Assembly: GCF_051414115.1 (NCBI RefSeq) | Contig: NZ_JBLKNZ010000001.1 | Span: 2,418,001-2,482,000 of the forward strand | DNA: 64,000 nucleotides | Direction: 5' to 3' | Origin: Halovenus marina | Lineage (GTDB): Archaea; Halobacteriota; Halobacteria; Halobacteriales; Haloarculaceae | Part shown: piece after piece, positions 7,963 through 16,023 of the stretch | How positions within the stretch are numbered: the first letter of the stretch is position 1 | How the letters are laid out: each line of letters starts with the position of its first letter | Notes under the pieces: generated by a model | What the model was told of the DNA's origin: nothing | The model's input: the letters and a program-made list of their open reading frames with translations, nothing else | Database searches by the model: none | Position numbers and translations under genes: made by a program

Positions 7963-9726
7963 ATGGCTATCGAACACGACGAGACCGACGTGGATTTCGG
8001 GACGGTGAGCAGAGTCAAAGGGCGAGTCTTCAAGGCGCTTTCCTTCGGGGCGTCGGTACTCGGGATCGTCTCGCTTGCCATCTTGCTGATCTACGTGTTC
8101 ATGGACGCGTTCGACCTGACGAACGCGAGTCCCGAGTGGCTGCTGACGTACTATCTGACGCTCGTCCTGCCGCTGGTCGGTTTCTGTCTCTACAGCGCCA
8201 GCGACCGAGCGCTGACTCGACAGACCGTGCTCACACTGGGTGGCGGACTCCTCGCCACGGCAGTGCTGTTTACCGGCTTCGAACAGCTGATCCGGCCGAT
8301 CCCCGCACTCACGTGGCAACTCGCGTATCTGTTTCTCGTCGTCGTCCCCGTCACGGGGTACGTGATCTTCCTCGGTAGCAGAGAGCCAATCGGACGAACC
8401 GGGTTCGGCCTGATCGGTCGGCTTCTCGGAGGGGGGGCGCTGGGGATCGCGCTCAGTATTCTCTTCATCGTCTTCGACCCGCTGCTGTGGTTTTTCGCGT
8501 ACACGCTCGGTGTCGTTCCGGCAGTCGCAGTGTACGCCGCCAGTCGCTCCCGTCCGTCGCTTTCGACGTTCGTCGTGCCGGTCGGTATCGCTGGCGTCAT
8601 CGTCGGAACGCTGATCCAGCCCGTTGTCAGCGTCTATCCCACGGCCGATATCATCTTCATCTGGACGTTCGCGGTTCCGCTCGCGGTGACCGCGGCTGGA
8701 CTCATGTACGCGCGTGACAGTCACCGGGGCGCGGTCGCAGTCGCGGGCGGCGTCCCACTGGTAGCAGGTGCTGTTGGATTGGCCGTCGGCGACACCGTGC
8801 TTCCGTCCGGGACAACGGTCGTTCTCCTCGCAGTTCCGGCCACTGTCGTCACCATGTACGTCTCCCGCGTCGTCGAGTCTCGCGAGGGAACACCCGGACT
8901 GGCGTTGCCCGTCATCATCGTTGCCGGAACCCTCGCCGGGGCGTTCCTCGTGAACACCTTCGGGTTCAGCGCGCCGGACTCGTGGCTCAACCTCTCCTAC
9001 GTGACGAGTGTCCACTCACAGACCGCCGTCGATGCGGGGCTGTACCCCGCAATCGTCGGCTCGGTCATCATCATCGCGCTCGTGGCGGTCATCTCCTTTA
9101 TCCTCGGCGTCGGGACGGCCGTTCTCCTCGAAGAGTACACCTCGGACACCGGTTGGGTCGGACGCATCACGCGGCTCATTCAGATCAATATCGCGAATCT
9201 TGCGGCCGTTCCTTCGGTCGTGTACGGCCTGCTCGGGCTTGCGCTATTTGCGAACCTCCTCGGATTCGGCTACGGGACGGCCGTGACGGCCTCGCTGACG
9301 CTCTCTCTGCTCATTCTTCCGATCACAATCATCTCCGCACAGGAAGCCATTCGCGCGGTTCCCGACGAAATGCGCCGTGGCTCTGACGCGATGGGCGCGA
9401 CCCGCTGGCAGACGACGAAAAACGTCGTGCTGCCACAGGCGTTCCCGGGCATTCTGACCGGGATTATCCTCGCGCTCGGTCGGGCCATCGGTGAAACCGC
9501 ACCGCTTATCATGATCGGGGCTGCGTCGACTGTCTTCAGCGCGCCGAACAGTCTCTGGAGCACGTTCAGTGCGATGCCGATGCAGATCTATGCGTGGTCA
9601 GATTACTTCCAGCCGGAGTTCCGCTACGGCGTCGTCGCCGCAGGCGTCGTGACGCTTTTGATCGTCCTCTTAGGCATGAACGCGACGGCGATCATCCTCC
9701 GAAATCGTGCGGAAAACGACGTCTAA
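7963..9726 (+). CDS. pstA: Phosphate ABC transporter permease PstA with long membrane N-terminal extension
   Basis: A 587-residue permease, about twice the bacterial PstA length. The canonical permease domain occupies the C-terminal part (residues about 355-585), with AAVPSVVYGLLGLALF, an EAA loop (EAIRAVPDEMRRGSDAMGA) and GRAIGETAPLIMIGA. The first roughly 340 residues hold about eight additional hydrophobic helices with no recognisable domain, a lengthening I recall in haloarchaeal PstA. It starts at the ATG 1 nt after the pstC stop (TGAGATG), so it is co-translated. No pstB or phoU follows; the next gene is a small ORF on the other strand. Confidence 0.9.
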   Translation: MAIEHDETDVDFGTVSRVKGRVFKALSFGASVLGIVSLAILLIYVFMDAFDLTNASPEWLLTYYLTLVLPLVGFCLYSASDRALTRQTVLTLGGGLLATAVLFTGFEQLIRPIPALTWQLAYLFLVVVPVTGYVIFLGSREPIGRTGFGLIGRLLGGGALGIALSILFIVFDPLLWFFAYTLGVVPAVAVYAASRSRPSLSTFVVPVGIAGVIVGTLIQPVVSVYPTADIIFIWTFAVPLAVTAAGLMYARDSHRGAVAVAGGVPLVAGAVGLAVGDTVLPSGTTVVLLAVPATVVTMYVSRVVESREGTPGLALPVIIVAGTLAGAFLVNTFGFSAPDSWLNLSYVTSVHSQTAVDAGLYPAIVGSVIIIALVAVISFILGVGTAVLLEEYTSDTGWVGRITRLIQINIANLAAVPSVVYGLLGLALFANLLGFGYGTAVTASLTLSLLILPITIISAQEAIRAVPDEMRRGSDAMGATRWQTTKNVVLPQAFPGILTGIILALGRAIGETAPLIMIGAASTVFSAPNSLWSTFSAMPMQIYAWSDYFQPEFRYGVVAAGVVTLLIVLLGMNATAIILRNRAENDV

Positions 9727-9763
9727 ACGGCGAAACCACGATTACTGCAAAGAAGTTCTCTGT

Positions 9764-9898
9764 TCAGGCCTCGATGCCGAGCGCTGCGAGTTCCGCACTC
9801 GAATACTCCGCGCGAAGTTCCGATTCGGTGTGCGCTTCGAGTACTTCTGCTCGTTCCGCCTCGCTCAGTTCCTCGACGGACGTGAAGCAGTGACACAT
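9764..9898 (-). CDS. Small acidic protein (44 aa) with MCHCF N-terminus
   Basis: A 44-residue ORF beginning MCHCFTSVEELSEAERAEV and ending ELAALGIEA. It is acidic, predicted helical, with two Cys and a His within the first four residues that could bind a metal. The longer open frame upstream is not haloarchaeal in character. It is convergent with pstA (37 nt) and divergent from the MTH865 gene. I do not recognise a named family, though very short proteins of this kind recur in haloarchaea. Function unknown. Confidence 0.55.
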   Translation of the reverse strand: MCHCFTSVEELSEAERAEVLEAHTESELRAEYSSAELAALGIEA

Positions 9899-10024
9899 GA
9901 CACGTGAAAGATAGACACTGAGACACATAAGCGCTGTTACGACCGACCGATCTGATAAACTCAAAATACCGGTAAAGTTCTCCCGACTCCAACCTTTTTT
10001 CACGCCGGTCGCCAATAAGGCGGT

Positions 10025-10273
10025 ATGGTTGACCACGACGACCTGCGCCAACAGTTCATCGACGCGTTCGAGGGAGCAGACTATCCGATCAACAGCCCCA
10101 TGGACCTCGTTCCGGCGCTGCCACAGGGTCCCTCGACGAAGTTCGAGTCCGGGGACTTCTCGATGACAGCGATGGAGCTCAACACCAAACTCAGCGGTGA
10201 CTTCCCCTACGAGAGCGTCGACGCCTTCGTCGACGACGTGATGGACGAACTCGAAGAACAGGGCCTTATCTGA
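10025..10273 (+). CDS. MTH865 family protein
   Basis: An 82-residue protein matching the archaeal MTH865 family of small EF-hand-like folds. The pattern is FEGADYPINSPMDLVPALP, then DFSMTAMEL, then DFPYESVDAFVDDVMDELE. The biochemical role of the family is unknown. A CAACCTTTTTT promoter-like element lies about 27 nt before the ATG. The stop codon TGA (10271-10273) overlaps the first base of an 80-bp palindromic repeat element; the protein is full length for the family, so the element has not truncated it. Confidence 0.8.
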   Translation: MVDHDDLRQQFIDAFEGADYPINSPMDLVPALPQGPSTKFESGDFSMTAMELNTKLSGDFPYESVDAFVDDVMDELEEQGLI

Positions 10274-10352
10274 TACTGTCGGCTGTAAGTGCGTACAAAT
10301 ATTCGCCACCCTGGGTGGCGAATTATTTTCGAGATGTTACAGCCGACAGTAT
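10273..10352. mobile_element. MITE-like palindromic element, copy 1
   Basis: An 80-bp element with 16-bp perfect terminal inverted repeats (ATACTGTCGGCTGTAA at 10273-10288; complement at 10337-10352). The centre is also palindromic: ATTCGCCACC (10301-10310), CTG, then its complement (10314-10323), so almost the whole element can fold into one long hairpin. A second copy with about 90% identity lies at 33745-33823. It encodes nothing. Two copies, terminal repeats and intergenic positions fit a miniature inverted-repeat transposable element. No clear target-site duplication is visible. It may also end the MTH865 transcript. Confidence 0.75.
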
Positions 10353-10403
10353 GAGCCGCACGGCGCTCGTCTCTTGCGTTCTCGCTGACTTCTAGTGACT
10401 TCG

Positions 10404-10438
10404 CTACGGAGAGAGTCGCTGGCGGTCTCGCGGGAACA
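10404..10438 (-). repeat. Duplicated 3' end of aspS
   Basis: A 35-nt block matching the last codons and stop of aspS (10496-10530) at 32 of 35 positions, lying 92 bp downstream. On the minus strand it still reads FPRDRQRLSP followed by TAG, the same peptide as the real AspRS C-terminus. The surrounding 143 bp between the MITE and aspS has no other coding content. It looks like a tandem-duplication relic or the footprint of a recombination event at the aspS terminus. Confidence 0.6.
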
Positions 10439-10495
10439 CCGGAAGACTCGCTTCGCTCGACTTCCGAACACTCGTTCGACAGACGACGCCGTCGC

Positions 10496-11800
10496 CTACG
10501 GCGACAGTCGCTGCCGGTCTCGCGGGAACAGCACGGCTTCGCGGATGTTGTCCAGCCCGAGCATCGTCATCACGAGTCGCTCCGCGCCCAGTCCCCAGCC
10601 AGCGTGTGGCGGCATGCCGTAACGGAACATCTTCGTGTAGTACTCGAACGCCTCGGGTTCCAGTCCCTGCTGCTCGAAGCCCTCGATCAGGCGGTCGTGG
10701 CGGTGTTCGCGCTGCCCGCCCGAGACGAGTTCCAGTCGCGGGTGCATCAGGTCGAAGCCGGTCGAAAGCTCCTCGTCGTCGTCGTGGTCTTTGATGTAGA
10801 AGGGTTTGATCTCACTTGGCCACTCGGTGACGAAGTAGTGGCTGCCGACATCGTCACCGAGCGCCCGCTCGGCTTCCGTCGAGAGGTCGTCACCCCAGAA
10901 TAGCTGTTCGTCGAGTTCGCCCGTCGCGTTGACTCGCTCGATAGCCTCCTCGTAGGTGATCCGCGGGAACCGCTCGGTCGGAACCTCGAACTCCTCGTCC
11001 AGTCCGAGTGCTTCCAGAGCACCCTGACAGTTCTCCGCGACGCCGCCGTAGGCCGCACGGACAATATTCTCGCAGGCGTCCATCGCCCCCTGTTCGTCGG
11101 TGAATGCGGCCTCGAAGTCGATGCTCGTCGCCTCGTTGAGATGCCGGGGCGTGTTGTGCTCCTCGGCGCGGAAGATCGGTCCAATCTCGAAGACGCGCTC
11201 CAGACCAGAGCCGACCATCAGCTGTTTGAACAGTTGCGGGCTCTGGTTCATGAAGGCCTCGCGGCCGAAGTACGTGACCGGGAACAGTTCCGTCCCGCCC
11301 TCGGTTCCGGTCGCGACGATTTTCGGCGTGTTGATCTCCGTACAGCCGAGCGACCGAAACGCCTCGCGAACTGACTGGAGCATCTCGGCGCGAATCTCGA
11401 AGATGGCCTTGACTTCGTCCTTGCGCAAGTCGAGTGTTCGGTTGTCCAGCCGCGTCGAAAGGTCGGCCTCAACCTTCCCCGACGGGTCCAGCGGCAACTC
11501 GGGGTCGGCTTCGGCGATGACCTCCACCTCGTCGGGAACGAGTTCGACGCCCGTCGGCGCGCGCTCCTCGGTTTCGACATCGCCAGTCACGGCGATAACG
11601 CTCTCGCGGTGGACGCTCAATCCTGTCTCGACCAGGTCGTCGTCCATCTCCTCTTTCTCGAATTTGATCTGTATCTTTCCACTTCCGTCTCGCAGAATGA
11701 GGAAAGCGATACCACCCAGGTCGCGGATTTCGTGCACCCAGCCAGCGACCCTGACGGTCTCTCCGGGGGTCGCCGCCGCCGCGTGTGTCCGTGTGTCCAT
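10496..11800 (-). CDS. aspS: Aspartate--tRNA ligase (archaeal type, possibly non-discriminating)
   Basis: A 434-residue class II aminoacyl-tRNA synthetase. The N-terminal OB-fold anticodon-binding domain contains GWVHEIRDLGG. The catalytic domain has motif 2 in FRAEEHNTPRHLNE and motif 3 in GWGLGAERLVMTMLG. It charges tRNA-Asp. The His following GWV is at a position where discriminating archaeal AspRS carry Trp and non-discriminating forms carry His, so it may also mischarge tRNA-Asn; that would need the GatCAB amidotransferase, whose B subunit is at 16434-17915. The start is the ATG at 11800. The flanking DNA carries a duplicated 3' tail. Confidence 0.93.
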   Translation of the reverse strand: MDTRTHAAAATPGETVRVAGWVHEIRDLGGIAFLILRDGSGKIQIKFEKEEMDDDLVETGLSVHRESVIAVTGDVETEERAPTGVELVPDEVEVIAEADPELPLDPSGKVEADLSTRLDNRTLDLRKDEVKAIFEIRAEMLQSVREAFRSLGCTEINTPKIVATGTEGGTELFPVTYFGREAFMNQSPQLFKQLMVGSGLERVFEIGPIFRAEEHNTPRHLNEATSIDFEAAFTDEQGAMDACENIVRAAYGGVAENCQGALEALGLDEEFEVPTERFPRITYEEAIERVNATGELDEQLFWGDDLSTEAERALGDDVGSHYFVTEWPSEIKPFYIKDHDDDEELSTGFDLMHPRLELVSGGQREHRHDRLIEGFEQQGLEPEAFEYYTKMFRYGMPPHAGWGLGAERLVMTMLGLDNIREAVLFPRDRQRLSP

Positions 11801-11944
11801 AGGGTCAGTTCCGCTCGGCCTGACTTAAATTCGGTCTTTCGACCTGACTGTCGGATACTGAGGCTCGAGGGAGCTGTCCCGAGAACGCCCGAGCGTCCGG
11901 GACAGGTCCCAAAGACCTATCAGACCGTGCCTGGACAACCGAGT

Positions 11945-11980
11945 ATGACGGTCTGCTTCCGCTGCTCCCTCGGTGGATGA
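11945..11980 (+). other. 11-codon upstream ORF overlapping the VanZ-like gene start
   Basis: ATG at 11945 reads MTVCFRCSLGG then TGA at 11978-11980, overlapping the ATG at 11977 as ATGA. An ACCTAT TATA-like box about 27 nt before 11945 suggests transcription begins at or near this ATG. It is either a translated leader coupling initiation of the VanZ gene, or a sign of a frameshift: in the VanZ frame the codons before 11977 read LLPLLPRW, which looks like natural VanZ N-terminal sequence but has no start codon. Confidence 0.45.
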
Positions 11981-12387
11981 GGTGGCTCGGGGTGGCCGCC
12001 ATCACCGGATTTCTGTTCTACACCTCTGTCGTCACGACCCCTCCGGAAGTCGCGGTTCAACAGGGCGGGCAGGACGTATTCAGGAATCTGGCGGACATCA
12101 CCGGGTTCGCCCAGGCGCAGTGGCGACATTTCCTCGCATACGGGGTGCTTTCCTGTGCACTCGCCTACGCAACTGACCACTGGGGGATGACACTGTGGTC
12201 CCGTGCGCTGGTCGTGATCGCCCTCGCCGCGCTGTACGGACTCGGGATCGAACTGATACAGCCGTTTGCACAGCGAACCTTCGACGTCAGAGATATCGCC
12301 GCGAACACGCTCGGAGCCATGCTCGTTCTCCCGTGGTTTCTCCTCCGACAGTTCATCGAATTGCGCTCTCTCGGGGATCTGATCTGA
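11977..12387 (+). CDS. VanZ-like family membrane protein
   Basis: A 136-residue polytopic membrane protein with four hydrophobic segments. It ends in the VanZ-type pattern GLGIELIQPFAQRTFDVRDIAANTLGAMLV, here with ELIQ and DxxDIxAN conserved. VanZ was named for low-level teicoplanin resistance, but most members are of unknown function. The start at 11977 is the only ATG in frame; it overlaps the stop of an 11-codon upstream ORF. Divergent from aspS and convergent with the Bat-like regulator. Confidence 0.78.
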   Translation: MRWLGVAAITGFLFYTSVVTTPPEVAVQQGGQDVFRNLADITGFAQAQWRHFLAYGVLSCALAYATDHWGMTLWSRALVVIALAALYGLGIELIQPFAQRTFDVRDIAANTLGAMLVLPWFLLRQFIELRSLGDLI

Positions 12388-12401
12388 ACTCAGAGTTCAG
12401 A
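12383..12401. terminator. Inverted repeat between convergent genes
   Basis: A perfect 9-bp inverted repeat with a 1-nt centre (TCTGAACTC, A, GAGTTCAGA) overlapping the stop codon of the VanZ-like gene and lying 17 nt before the end of the convergent regulator gene. Position suggests a bidirectional mRNA end or a protein-binding site. No T-run follows on either strand, so the terminator role is tentative. Confidence 0.4.
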
Positions 12402-12417
12402 GACGCGAATCAAGCGT

Positions 12418-13053
12418 TCACAGATGATAGGAGACGAGTTGGCGATGTCCTCTGCGCAGTCGCTCCGAGGCGGCCTGACTGGAGATGCCGAGTTCGTCAG
12501 CGACATCGTCGAGCGTCCCCTTTCGGGGGATCTCGAAGTACCCCTTGTCGAGTGCCACCTTCAGGACCGCTCGTTGCTGTTCACTGAGTTCGATACCAGT
12601 CCCATTTCGGCCCGTGTCCGAGAAGACACTCTCCAACCGATACTCGACCCCGTTCGTGTCGAACCAGTCGCGAACGGCCGAGAGTTCCTCCCTGTCGGGA
12701 AGTCGAATCGTGCATCGCCACCAGCCGTCTCTGTACTCTTTCGTGCAGAGTTCCGCACCGGCGTCGACCCACAGCCGGTACGTGTTCTGCTCTGTATTTC
12801 TGACGCGGATCCGGTACAACGTCTGTATCTCCGTTTCTGTGTATCGAACGAACTCTGAAACGGTGCTATCTGCGTTCAGCGCCGAGTCAATCTGGTCGTG
12901 CTCCACTCCATGTATCCATACCCACAGATGAAACTGGTCCGGACTCGTCCCCATCATCTGAATTACCTCCAGCTCCACGTCGGGCACGTCGTTCACCGTC
13001 TCTGCAAGAACGAACCCGTCGGGTCGATAGTTGAACTGCGCGAGAACACCCAT
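12418..13053 (-). CDS. Bat-type HTH transcriptional regulator
   Basis: A 211-residue haloarchaeal regulator of the bacterioopsin-activator family. The N-terminal domain (about 1-150) has the GAF-like Bat fold without recognised cofactor residues. The C-terminus is the Bat-type helix-turn-helix: LSEQQRAVLKVALDKGYFEIPR, then TLDDVADELGISSQAASERLRRG. It probably binds DNA near its own operon or distant targets. The upstream 117 bp separating it from the topA stop contains an AT-rich TATA-like CAGTTAATA about 30 nt before the ATG, so it has its own promoter. The effector is unknown. Confidence 0.85.
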   Translation of the reverse strand: MGVLAQFNYRPDGFVLAETVNDVPDVELEVIQMMGTSPDQFHLWVWIHGVEHDQIDSALNADSTVSEFVRYTETEIQTLYRIRVRNTEQNTYRLWVDAGAELCTKEYRDGWWRCTIRLPDREELSAVRDWFDTNGVEYRLESVFSDTGRNGTGIELSEQQRAVLKVALDKGYFEIPRKGTLDDVADELGISSQAASERLRRGHRQLVSYHL

Positions 13054-13170
13054 GCATACGAAAGTACAGCCCGATCGGGTATTAACTGGAAGCCTGATAT
13101 ATCAAACCAGTGGAGGAACACCCACAAGACTGCACAGATCTGCACGTGGGTCACGCCGTCATCTGTCCGA

Positions 13171-15651
13171 TCAGGACGCAAGTTGTCCCTGCCACTCACG
13201 GAGTCGGTCAGGAGTGACACCCTGAATGTTCTGCGCGACTGTGTCCGGGTCTGCGTTGTCGAGGTCGTCCGGCGACTCGATCCCCGCATCCTGAAGCTTC
13301 GTAGCGGTTTTCGCACCGATCCCATCGATATCTTCGAGCGTCTCGACCGCCTGCTCGGCCTGATACTCCTCGTAGTTGCATATCGGACAGCCGAGTTCCC
13401 AGGGATCATCGCCGTCGAGAATCCGTAATTCGGGCAGGTCGTGCTCGTCACAGTGCTCGTCGGTCACTTCGATATCTCCGCGACGGGGCAGTGGCAACGA
13501 GTACTCACAGTCGGGATAGCGGGTACAGCCGACCAGCCGCGACCCGGAACGAAGCTGTTTGATCGCCAGTTCGCCGCCCTCGCTGTCGCCGCACTCGGGA
13601 CAGGGGCCGATGACGGTGTCCTCAGTCTCGTCGGCCTCGTCGGCCGCACACAGCGGACAGCCGTGGACGAAGGTGTCTCGCCCGGCGAGCATCTTCACGT
13701 GATGAGTGTCGTGTTCCTCGCAAATATCTTCGAGAACGAGCGGTTCGCCGGTGCTCGGAAGCGGGAGCGTAAATCGACACTCCGGAAAGCCGTCACAGCC
13801 GACGAAATAGGACCCCTGGTTGCTCTGTCGCACCAGCAGATCCTCGCCACACTCGGGACAGGGGCCGAGTCGTCGGTCGGCCTTTAGCGACTCACGCAGG
13901 TGTTCACCGATCTCCTCGTGGGAGTCGCGCAGCTCCGCGAAGACCTGTTCGAGCATCTCCCGGGACTCCTCGGTGACATCTTCGAGCGTGGCCTCGCCCT
14001 CCGCGATTGCGGCCATATCCTGCTCTAGCTGGGCGGTCATCTCCTCGCTGACGACCATCTCGGCGAACTGCTCTGCGGCGTCGACGACGGCCTCTGCGAG
14101 GGCGGTCGGCCGCGGCGGGTCGTCCTCCAGATACCCACGGTCGTAGAGTTTCTCGATTGTGTGATGGCGCGTCGATTTCGTCCCGATGCCCATCTTCTCC
14201 AGTTTCTGGATCAGCCGCGACTGGCCGTAGCGTCGCGGTGGCTGAGTCTCCTTCTCTTCGAGTTCGACCTCGCGTATCGAGAGCCGTTCGCCCTCGGTGA
14301 CATCAGGGACGTGGTTCTCGCTCGCGCTCCCGTAGGGATAGACGGCGTGATACCCCGGCGAGACGAGTCGTTTCCCGTTTGCCTTGAGCGAGCAACCGCC
14401 CGCCTCCGCAACGACACGCAGGTGCTCCCACGTCGCGGGTTCGGCAACCGTCGCGAAAAAGCGCCTGACGACGAGTTCGTAGACCCGGCGTTCGTCCTCG
14501 TCGAGGTCGCCCCACGCTGGCAGTTCACCGGTCGGGTGGATCGGCGGGTGGTCGGTGGTCTCCTCGTCGCCGCGCGTGGGCGTCAGTTCGTCTTGGTCGA
14601 GCAGCGTCTGTGCATCCTCACGGAAGTCGTCGTCGTCGAGAAACGCCTCGACGAGTTCCTCGGGGTCCAGATCCTCGGGGTAGACAGTGTTGTCCGTCCG
14701 CGGGTAGGTGATGTAGCCAGCGGTGTACAGGTCCTCGGCGAGCGACATCGCCCGCTGGGCGGAGTAGCCGAGCGACCCCGCCGCGCTGATAAACGCCGTC
14801 GTGTTGAACGGGTCCGGCGGGCTATCGGTCCGGGTTCGACGAGAAACGGAGATGACCTCTGCGGTCTCTGCGCTCGCGAGTCGCTCGTGGGCCTGCTCGG
14901 CGTCAGCTTCCGACCAGACGCGTTCGGCCTCTGTGCCGTCGTCGTCGTAGAAGTACTGTGCCTCGAAGCCATCGCCGTTTTTCGAGAGGTCGGCGAACAG
15001 TTCCCAGTACGTCTCGGGGTCGAAGGCCTCGATTTCGCGCTCGCGGTCGACGATGAGTTTCAGCGTCGGCGACTGCACACGGCCGACGGAGATGAAGTCC
15101 TGTCCGAGTTGACCGGCAGAAAGCGAGAGAAAGCGAGTCAGCGCTGCGCCCCAGACCAGGTCGATGATCTGCCGCGCCTCCCCGGCCGCCGCGAGGTCGA
15201 AATCGAGTTCGTCTGGGTCGGCGAAGGCCTCTCTGACCTCTGTGTCGGTGATCGACGAGAAGCGCACGCGCTCGATGGAGCCATCGGCTCGATTCTCGAC
15301 GAGTTCGTAGGCCTCCTTGCCGATGAGTTCCCCCTCGCGGTCGTAGTCGGTCGCGATCACCACGGAGTCGGCCCGGTCCGCTAACTCCTCGACCGTTCGG
15401 ACGATGTTTTCCCGAGTTGGCGTCGTCTCGATGGGCGCGTCGACGAGTTCGACCGGTTCGACGTCCCGCCAGTTCTCGTACTCGGATGGGAAGTCCAGCC
15501 CGACCACGTGCCCAGACAGTCCGACGACGCGGGTCCCGCCCCACCGGTAGACGTTCACCCCGTTCTCGCGCTCGACCGTCGCCGAACCCTCGCTGAGTAT
15601 CTCTGCGATCCGACGGGCCGCATTTTCCTTCTCTGTAATTATGAGTTTCAC
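13171..15651 (-). CDS. topA: DNA topoisomerase I (type IA)
   Basis: An 826-residue type IA topoisomerase that relaxes negative supercoils through a covalent 5'-phosphotyrosine. TOPRIM domain at the N-terminus (KLIITEKENAARRIAEIL; acidic triad in ATDYDREGELIG near 101-110). Catalytic Tyr316 in GYITYPRTDN. Four C-terminal zinc-binding segments with paired Cys (CPECGEDLL, CEEHD with CPLC, CPECGDSEGG, CDEHD with CPIC) are followed by a helix-hairpin-helix tail (DIDGIGAKTATKLQDAGI). It starts with GTG at 15651. Single-strand passage enzyme of replication and transcription; downstream is the Bat-like regulator. Confidence 0.95.
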   Translation of the reverse strand: MKLIITEKENAARRIAEILSEGSATVERENGVNVYRWGGTRVVGLSGHVVGLDFPSEYENWRDVEPVELVDAPIETTPTRENIVRTVEELADRADSVVIATDYDREGELIGKEAYELVENRADGSIERVRFSSITDTEVREAFADPDELDFDLAAAGEARQIIDLVWGAALTRFLSLSAGQLGQDFISVGRVQSPTLKLIVDREREIEAFDPETYWELFADLSKNGDGFEAQYFYDDDGTEAERVWSEADAEQAHERLASAETAEVISVSRRTRTDSPPDPFNTTAFISAAGSLGYSAQRAMSLAEDLYTAGYITYPRTDNTVYPEDLDPEELVEAFLDDDDFREDAQTLLDQDELTPTRGDEETTDHPPIHPTGELPAWGDLDEDERRVYELVVRRFFATVAEPATWEHLRVVAEAGGCSLKANGKRLVSPGYHAVYPYGSASENHVPDVTEGERLSIREVELEEKETQPPRRYGQSRLIQKLEKMGIGTKSTRHHTIEKLYDRGYLEDDPPRPTALAEAVVDAAEQFAEMVVSEEMTAQLEQDMAAIAEGEATLEDVTEESREMLEQVFAELRDSHEEIGEHLRESLKADRRLGPCPECGEDLLVRQSNQGSYFVGCDGFPECRFTLPLPSTGEPLVLEDICEEHDTHHVKMLAGRDTFVHGCPLCAADEADETEDTVIGPCPECGDSEGGELAIKQLRSGSRLVGCTRYPDCEYSLPLPRRGDIEVTDEHCDEHDLPELRILDGDDPWELGCPICNYEEYQAEQAVETLEDIDGIGAKTATKLQDAGIESPDDLDNADPDTVAQNIQGVTPDRLREWQGQLAS

Positions 15652-15864
15652 CAGAAGATCACCTGTTCAGTTACAGTAATATACGGCGCAAGCCTGTCTA
15701 AAGTCTTTCGAGAAAACGCAATACAGCGCGGGTGCGCGCGTGTAGCGATCCGATTCGATAGACAGCGTTCGGTCGTGGCTGACGGCGCTCGACGAATGTT
15801 CCGCGGGAGCAATACGACTCGAACAGTGAGAATGCTTATCACTATGGCTGTTCAATCCGGTCAT

Positions 15865-16023
15865 ATGGCTCTCGAAGAACCAGACTCCCGATCTGCTGCC
15901 GAGATTCTGGCCGAGGAGACTGGTCGAGATATTTCCGAGTTCCAGGTTCCGGAGGAGATGGATATTCCGGAACTCGAAGAACTCGAGGAACACGACGCCA
16001 AAGAGTTTTACTCGGAGGAGTAG
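15865..16023 (+). CDS. Small acidic protein (52 aa), function unknown
   Basis: A 52-residue very acidic ORF (MALEEPDSRSAAEILAEETG through EHDAKEFYSEE), predicted helical. The start at 15865 is chosen because a GCTTATCAC TATA-like element centred about 27 nt upstream fits leaderless transcription; ATG at 15844 would add seven residues. It is convergent with, and overlaps by 16 bp, the frameshifted gene on the other strand. The size and arrangement recall small antitoxin-like proteins, but no family was recognised, so a toxin-antitoxin role is only a possibility. Confidence 0.6.
   Translation: MALEEPDSRSAAEILAEETGRDISEFQVPEEMDIPELEELEEHDAKEFYSEE

Noticed and set aside
14161..15384. Open frame of 407 codons opposite topA
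   Set aside because: topA is complete with all catalytic motifs; GC-rich antisense frames stay open by chance.
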